In this document: positions 60,301 to 64,000 of the stretch, in pieces | Position numbering within the stretch: position 1 is the stretch's first letter | Layout of the letters: each line of letters starts with the position of its first letter | From: Pleurodeles waltl | Lineage: Eukaryota; Chordata; Amphibia; Caudata; Salamandridae | DNA length: 64,000 nucleotides | NCBI RefSeq assembly: GCF_031143425.1 | Contig: NC_090448.1 | Location: 329,604,177-329,668,176 of the forward strand | Reading direction: 5' to 3' | Notes under the pieces: generated by a model | What the model saw: only the letters and a program-made list of their open reading frames with translations | What the model was told of the DNA's origin: nothing | Database searches by the model: none | Made by a program: the position numbers and the translations under genes

Positions 60301-60487
60301 CGACTCCATCTTAGATTGTTTTCCCCGCATAGGGTGAGGTAGGAGTTGGTAAAGTAAAGATATTAAAGATGCCCATGCAATGGAGTAGATATGAATGTAC
60401 ATAGTGTGTGGTAAAGGAATATTAGTTACACATATACAATTTACATGCAACTAAAACAGCTACAGGCTCACTGAGAGGTAGGAGGGC

Positions 60488-60586
60488 GCATGTGAATCTG
60501 CAGCGCAACATGCCACGAACAGATGTACACTGGGTAAGTGACATTTTCGTTCGATGGCATGTGTAGCTGCAGATACACATGCTGTG
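60488..60586. repeat. DIRS B internal complementary region
   Basis: The first half is the complement of a DIRS left end (GTACACTGGGTAAGTGACAT). The second half starts GTTCGATGGCATGTGTAGCT and is the inverse of a DIRS right end. The junction reads GACATTTTC|GTTCGATGG. Confidence 0.9.
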
Positions 60587-60672
60587 CATAGACTACAAAG
60601 CAGTAATCCTCCCAAAAGCGGTGGTCAGCCAGTAGGAGTTGAAGTTGTCTGAAATTATGTACTTAATACAGC

Positions 60673-61690
60673 CTAACCTACTGTGGCTTGTTGTGTTGCT
60701 AACACGTCTACAGAGTAATGCTTAGTAAAGGTGTGAGGTGTAGACCAGGTGGCTGCCTTACAAATCTCTGTCATTGGTATATTACCTAAAAAAAACATTG
60801 TGGCACCTTTCTTTCTAGTGGAGTGTGCCCTTGGTGTAATGGGTAATTCTCTTTTAGCTTTAAGGTAACAAGTCTGAATGCATTTGACTATACATATAGC
60901 TATGCCTTGTTTGGATATAGGGTTACCTGCATAGGGTTTTTGGAAAGCTATGAACAATTGCTTTGTTTTATGAAATGCTTTTTTTCTCTATGTGTAATAC
61001 ATTAGCGCTCTTTTAAGGTCTAATGTATGTAGTGCCCTTTCAGCTACTGAGTCTGATTGTGGAAAGAAGACTGGGAGTTCAACTGTTTGGTTTAGATGAA
61101 ACGGTGATATGACTTTTGGTAAAAGTTTTGGATTTGTACGGAGAACCACTTTATGTTTGTGTATTTGTATAAAGGGTTCTTGGATAGTAAACGCCTGTAT
61201 TTCGCTAACTCTTCGTAGTGAAGTGATAGCTATTAGAAAGGCTACTTTCCAAGTCAAGAATTGGATTTGACAAGAATGCATGGGCTCAAATGGTGGCCCC
61301 GTGAGTCGTGTAAGTACAATATTAAGATTCCATGAAGGTACTGGTGGTGTCCTTGGAGGTATGATTCTTTAGTCCCTCCATAAAGGCTTTAATAACTGGG
61401 ATTCTAAAAAGCGATTTTGTATGTTTAATATGCAGATAAGCAGATATCGCAGTGAGATGGATTTTTATGGAAGAAAAAGGCAAATTTGATTTTTGTAAGT
61501 GTAGTAAATAAGTTAAAATGTTTTGTATGGAGGCGTCTAGCGGTGTAATTTGATTTGCCTGGCAGTAGAAAACAATTTTGTTTCCCATTTATTAGCATAA
61601 CAATGCCTTGTTGTCGGTTTTCTTGCTTGTTTAATGACCTCCATACACTCATTTGAAAGGTTTAGATATCCAAATTCTAAGACTTCAGGA
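60673..61690 (-). pseudogene. DIRS B tyrosine recombinase (frameshifted)
   Basis: Pieces in order: LAPEVLEFGYLNLSNECMEV, CQANQITPLDASIQN, HLTAISAYLHIKHTKSL, AITSLRRVSEIQAFTIQEP (catalytic Arg, with CAG where element A has TAG), TPRAHSTRKKGATM (H-x2-R), and TFTKHYSVDVL with Tyr codon 60715-60717. Frame changes occur near 61585, 61300 and 60970. The catalytic residues themselves are all preserved. Confidence 0.85.
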
Positions 61691-63716
61691 GCCAGATTGC
61701 TAGGTTGAGCAATGCTGGATTCGGGTGTCTGATCTGTTGTTTGTGTTGTGTTAACAGATCTGGTCTGTTTGGTAGTTTGATGTGCGGTACTACCGAGAAG
61801 TCCAGCAGTGTGGTGTACCACGGTTGGCGAGCCCACATTTGTGCTATGAGTATTAGTTTGAGTTTGTTTTGACTCAGTTTGTTGACCAGGAAAGGAATGA
61901 GTGGGAGAGGGGGAAAAGCATAAGCAAATATCCCTGACCAGCTGATCCATAGAGCATTGCCCTTGGACTGAGAGTCTGGGTACCTGGATGCAAAAGTTTG
62001 GCATTTTGCGTTTTGTTTTGTTGCAAACAGATCTATGTTTGGTGTCTCCCAGCGGTAGAAGTAATCTTGTAGTATCTGGGGATGTATTTCCCACTCGTGA
62101 GTTTGCTGGTGATCTCGACTGAGATTGTCGGTTAACTGATTTTGAATACCTGGTATATATTGTGCTATCAGGCGAATGTTGTTGTGAATTGCCCAATGCC
62201 AATTTTTTTGTGCTAGGAGACACAGTTGTGACGAGTGTGACCCCCCTTGTTTGTTTAGATAATACATTGTTGTCATATTGTCTGTCTTGACAAGAATGTG
62301 TTTGTGGACTAGAAGGGGCTGAAAGGCTTTCAGTGCCAGAAAGACTGCTAGCAGTTCTAAGTGATTTATGTGAAGTTGTTTTTGTTGACTGTCCCATTGG
62401 CCTTGTATGCTGTGATTGTTGAGGTGTGCTCCCCATCCAATCATGGAGGTGTCTGTTGTGAGAATGACTTGAGGCACTGGCTCTTGGAAAGGCCGCCCTT
62501 TGTTTAAATTTACAGGGTTCCACCATTGAAGCGAAGAGTGTGTCTGGCGGTCTATCAACACTAGATCTTGGAGTTGACCCTGTGCCTGCGTCCATTGTGT
62601 TGCTAGGCACTGTTGTAAGGGCCGTATATGTAGTCTTGCGTTTGGGACAATATCTATGCATGAGGACTTCATGGCTAGTAGTTTCATTACAAACCTGACC
62701 GTGTATTGTTGGTTTGGCTGTATGCTTGATCTTATATTTTGAAACGATTGAACTCTTTGCAGACTTGGAGTGGCAATTGCTTTTTGTGTGTTGAGTGTTT
62801 CTCCCAAGTGTTGCTGTATTTGGGATGGTTGCAAATGCGATTTTTGGTAATTTATAGAAAACCCTAGTTTGTGTAGAGTATCTATTACATACTGCGTGTG
62901 AATTTGACATTGTTGTTGAGTGTTGGCTTTTATCAGCCAATCGTCTAGATACGGGAATACGTGCATGTGATGTCTCCTTACATGAGCTGATACTACAGCT
63001 AGGCATTTTGTAAATACCCTGGGTGCTGTTATTCCGAATGGCAAAACTTTGAATTGGTAATGTGTGCCTTGTATTACAAACCTGACGTATTTCCTGTGAG
63101 ATGGATGAATGGGTATGTGAAAATATGCATCTTTTAGATCCAGAGTTGCCATGTATTCTTTTTTTGTTTTAGAAGGGGAACCATGTCCTGTAGTGTTACC
63201 ATGTGGAAATGATCTGATTTGATGAAGAGATTTAACATTTTGTCTTTCTTTGGGATAAGGAAATACTGGGAGTAAACCCCTGTTCCTTTCTGGTGATAAG
63301 GTACCGGTTCTATGGCTTGTTTTGCTAGTAGTGCTTGGACCTCTATTTGTAATAGGTCTAAGTGTTGTATTGACATTTTGTGCGATCTTGGGGGAACATC
63401 TGGAGGGAATCTTGTGACCTCTATGCAGTAACCATGTTGGATAATTGATAGAACCCATGTGTCAGTGGTAATGTGTGTCCAATTGTTGTGGTATTTTGTT
63501 AATCTCCCCCCCCCCCACCGGTGAAATGTGTTGGGGAAGTGTGACATTGAAGTCACTGCTTGCTGCTAGGGGTTTGCTTAGCAGGCTGAAATTTCCCTCT
63601 TCCTCTTGGGAACTGTCCTCTGTAGGAACCACGAAACCCCCCTCTCTGGTACTGGCCCTGGTAAGTCGGTTTTGTTTGAGAAGTGGATGGTTCTGAGGGT
63701 TGGTGTCTAACCCCAC
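61677..63716 (-). pseudogene. DIRS B reverse transcriptase/RNase H
   Basis: WTHITTDTWVLSIIQHGYCI, GVYSQYFLIPKKDK, then a frame change in an A/T run near 63145-63165. LDLKDAYFHIPIHPSHRKY, the YLDD box at 62940-62951, RNase H TTDTSMIGWGAHLNN, HLELLAVFLALKAFQP and VKTDNMTTMYYLN, the NIDLFATKQNAKC connection and a stop at 61677 follow. From the frame change to the stop, roughly 490 codons are open. About 27 bp present in element A around the RPILNLRTL motif are missing here. The upstream part overlaps gag in another frame. Confidence 0.87.
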
Positions 63717-64000
63717 CCCTAAACTGTGATTTCCTAAATGTTCCCCTGTATTGAGAGGAGTAGAGCGCGCCCATGGCTTTGGCCGTGTCCATGTCCTTTT
63801 TCATTTTTTCTATTGTGGTGTCCACCTCCGGCCCGAATAGTTGATGTTGACTGAATGGCATGTTCAGTACCGCTTGCTGTATCTCTGGTTTAAAGCCAGA
63901 ACTTCGTAGCCATGCATGCCTTCTTATTGTGACTTCTGTATTGACAGTCCGTGCCACTGTATCAGCAGAGTCTAGTGCAGAACGGATCTGGTTGTTTGAT
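63553..64000 (-). CDS. DIRS B gag, C-terminal part
   Basis: Open to the window edge on the minus strand. It reads TIRRHAWLRSSGFKPEIQQA, then VLNMPFSQHQLFGPEVD, SSQYRGTFRKSQFRGG, and an Arg/Gly/Gln-rich tail (GFRGSYRGQFPRGRGKFQ) ending ...TPSSKQ and a stop at 63553. The RG-rich tail is a likely RNA-binding region. The RT frame overlaps this end by about 160 bp in another frame, so RT may be expressed by frameshift or internal initiation. No damage is seen in the visible part. Confidence 0.75.
   Translation of the reverse strand, partial: SNNQIRSALDSADTVARTVNTEVTIRRHAWLRSSGFKPEIQQAVLNMPFSQHQLFGPEVDTTIEKMKKDMDTAKAMGALYSSQYRGTFRKSQFRGGVRHQPSEPSTSQTKPTYQGQYQRGGFRGSYRGQFPRGRGKFQPAKQTPSSKQ

Larger units (their letters stand above)
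47519..64000 (-). other. amt: AMT intron upstream of the 47518 exon, continuing past the window
   Basis: No earlier AMT exon was found between 47519 and 64000, so this is at least 16.5 kb of one intron. Its first 226 bp are ordinary intron, and DIRS element A then starts at 47745. Both DIRS elements lie in the same orientation as AMT. Confidence 0.75.
60093..64000 (-). mobile_element. DIRS-type retrotransposon B (runs off the window)
   Basis: Same family and orientation as element A, with the YR end at low coordinates. Visible are the left terminal unit (60093-60371), the internal complementary region, YR, RT/RNase H and the C-terminal part of gag. The right end lies beyond 64000. Several frameshifts make it inactive, but the RT/RNase H region is longer intact than in A and has no MITE. 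Confidence 0.92.

Noticed and set aside
59257..60371. CRISPR-like regular spacing
   Set aside because: The period is 279 bp with whole-unit similarity and no spacers. These are DIRS terminal units in a vertebrate genome.
61690..63006. Long minus-strand open frame running through the RT/RNase H region of DIRS B
   Set aside because: Ser/Thr/Gln-rich shadow of the RT frame. Only its downstream end, from the LAPEVLEF segment, is recombinase sequence.

Overview
The window reads as vertebrate nuclear DNA from a very large, transposon-rich genome, most likely a salamander and probably a newt (Pleurodeles-like). Three points support this. Exons of one real vertebrate gene are split by an intron of about 19 kb. 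DIRS-type tyrosine-recombinase retrotransposons are abundant. The GC-rich hairpin MITE, the TTAA elements and the ~2.9 kb LTR-like unit resemble repeats I associate with newt genomes. The species assignment is inference. There are no bacterial-style operons.

The only host gene I can support is AMT (aminomethyltransferase, the T-protein of the glycine cleavage system), on the minus strand. The last three coding exons are present at 47338-47518, 28133-28288 and 27065-27243. Phases and splice sites agree and the stop codon is in the last exon. The earlier exons must lie beyond position 64000, because the 47.5-64 kb stretch is intron filled with two DIRS elements.

Layout. (1) ~290-8900: a decayed DNA-transposon-like unit with long diverged inverted repeats. 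It carries one large minus-strand gene of a little-characterised repetitive family with zinc-ligand-like N-terminal motifs, a PIN-like acidic/GCDT-type region and a cysteine-rich C-terminus. That gene is interrupted exactly at a TTAA by a 3.1 kb hairpin-rich element (5051-8150), which itself holds a piggyBac-like N-terminal relic. (2) 9.1-12.2 kb: tRNA-like SINE fragments and an L2/CR1-like LINE fragment. (3) 12187-15086: a probable giant solo LTR with TG...CA ends and a 5-bp near-duplication. (4) 15-27 kb: mostly unassigned AT-rich DNA. (5) 27-47.5 kb: AMT exons and a 19 kb intron. The intron contains a 355-bp tandem duplication, L2-like and L1-like LINE fragments, an LTR-like piece and a second 3.3 kb TTAA element (37826-41164) of the same architecture as the first. 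(6) 47745-54203: DIRS element A, complete end to end but mutated, with gag, RT/RNase H, tyrosine recombinase, inverted termini and an internal complementary region. Its RT is interrupted by a 603-bp hairpin MITE. (7) 54.2-59.2 kb: unassigned. (8) 59257-64000: a tandem array of 279-bp DIRS terminal units leading into DIRS element B, which runs off the window.

Most of the interest lies in the nested insertions, which can be ordered from reading frames and target-site duplications, in the hairpin-array architecture of three separate elements, and in the tandem, apparently chimeric DIRS termini.
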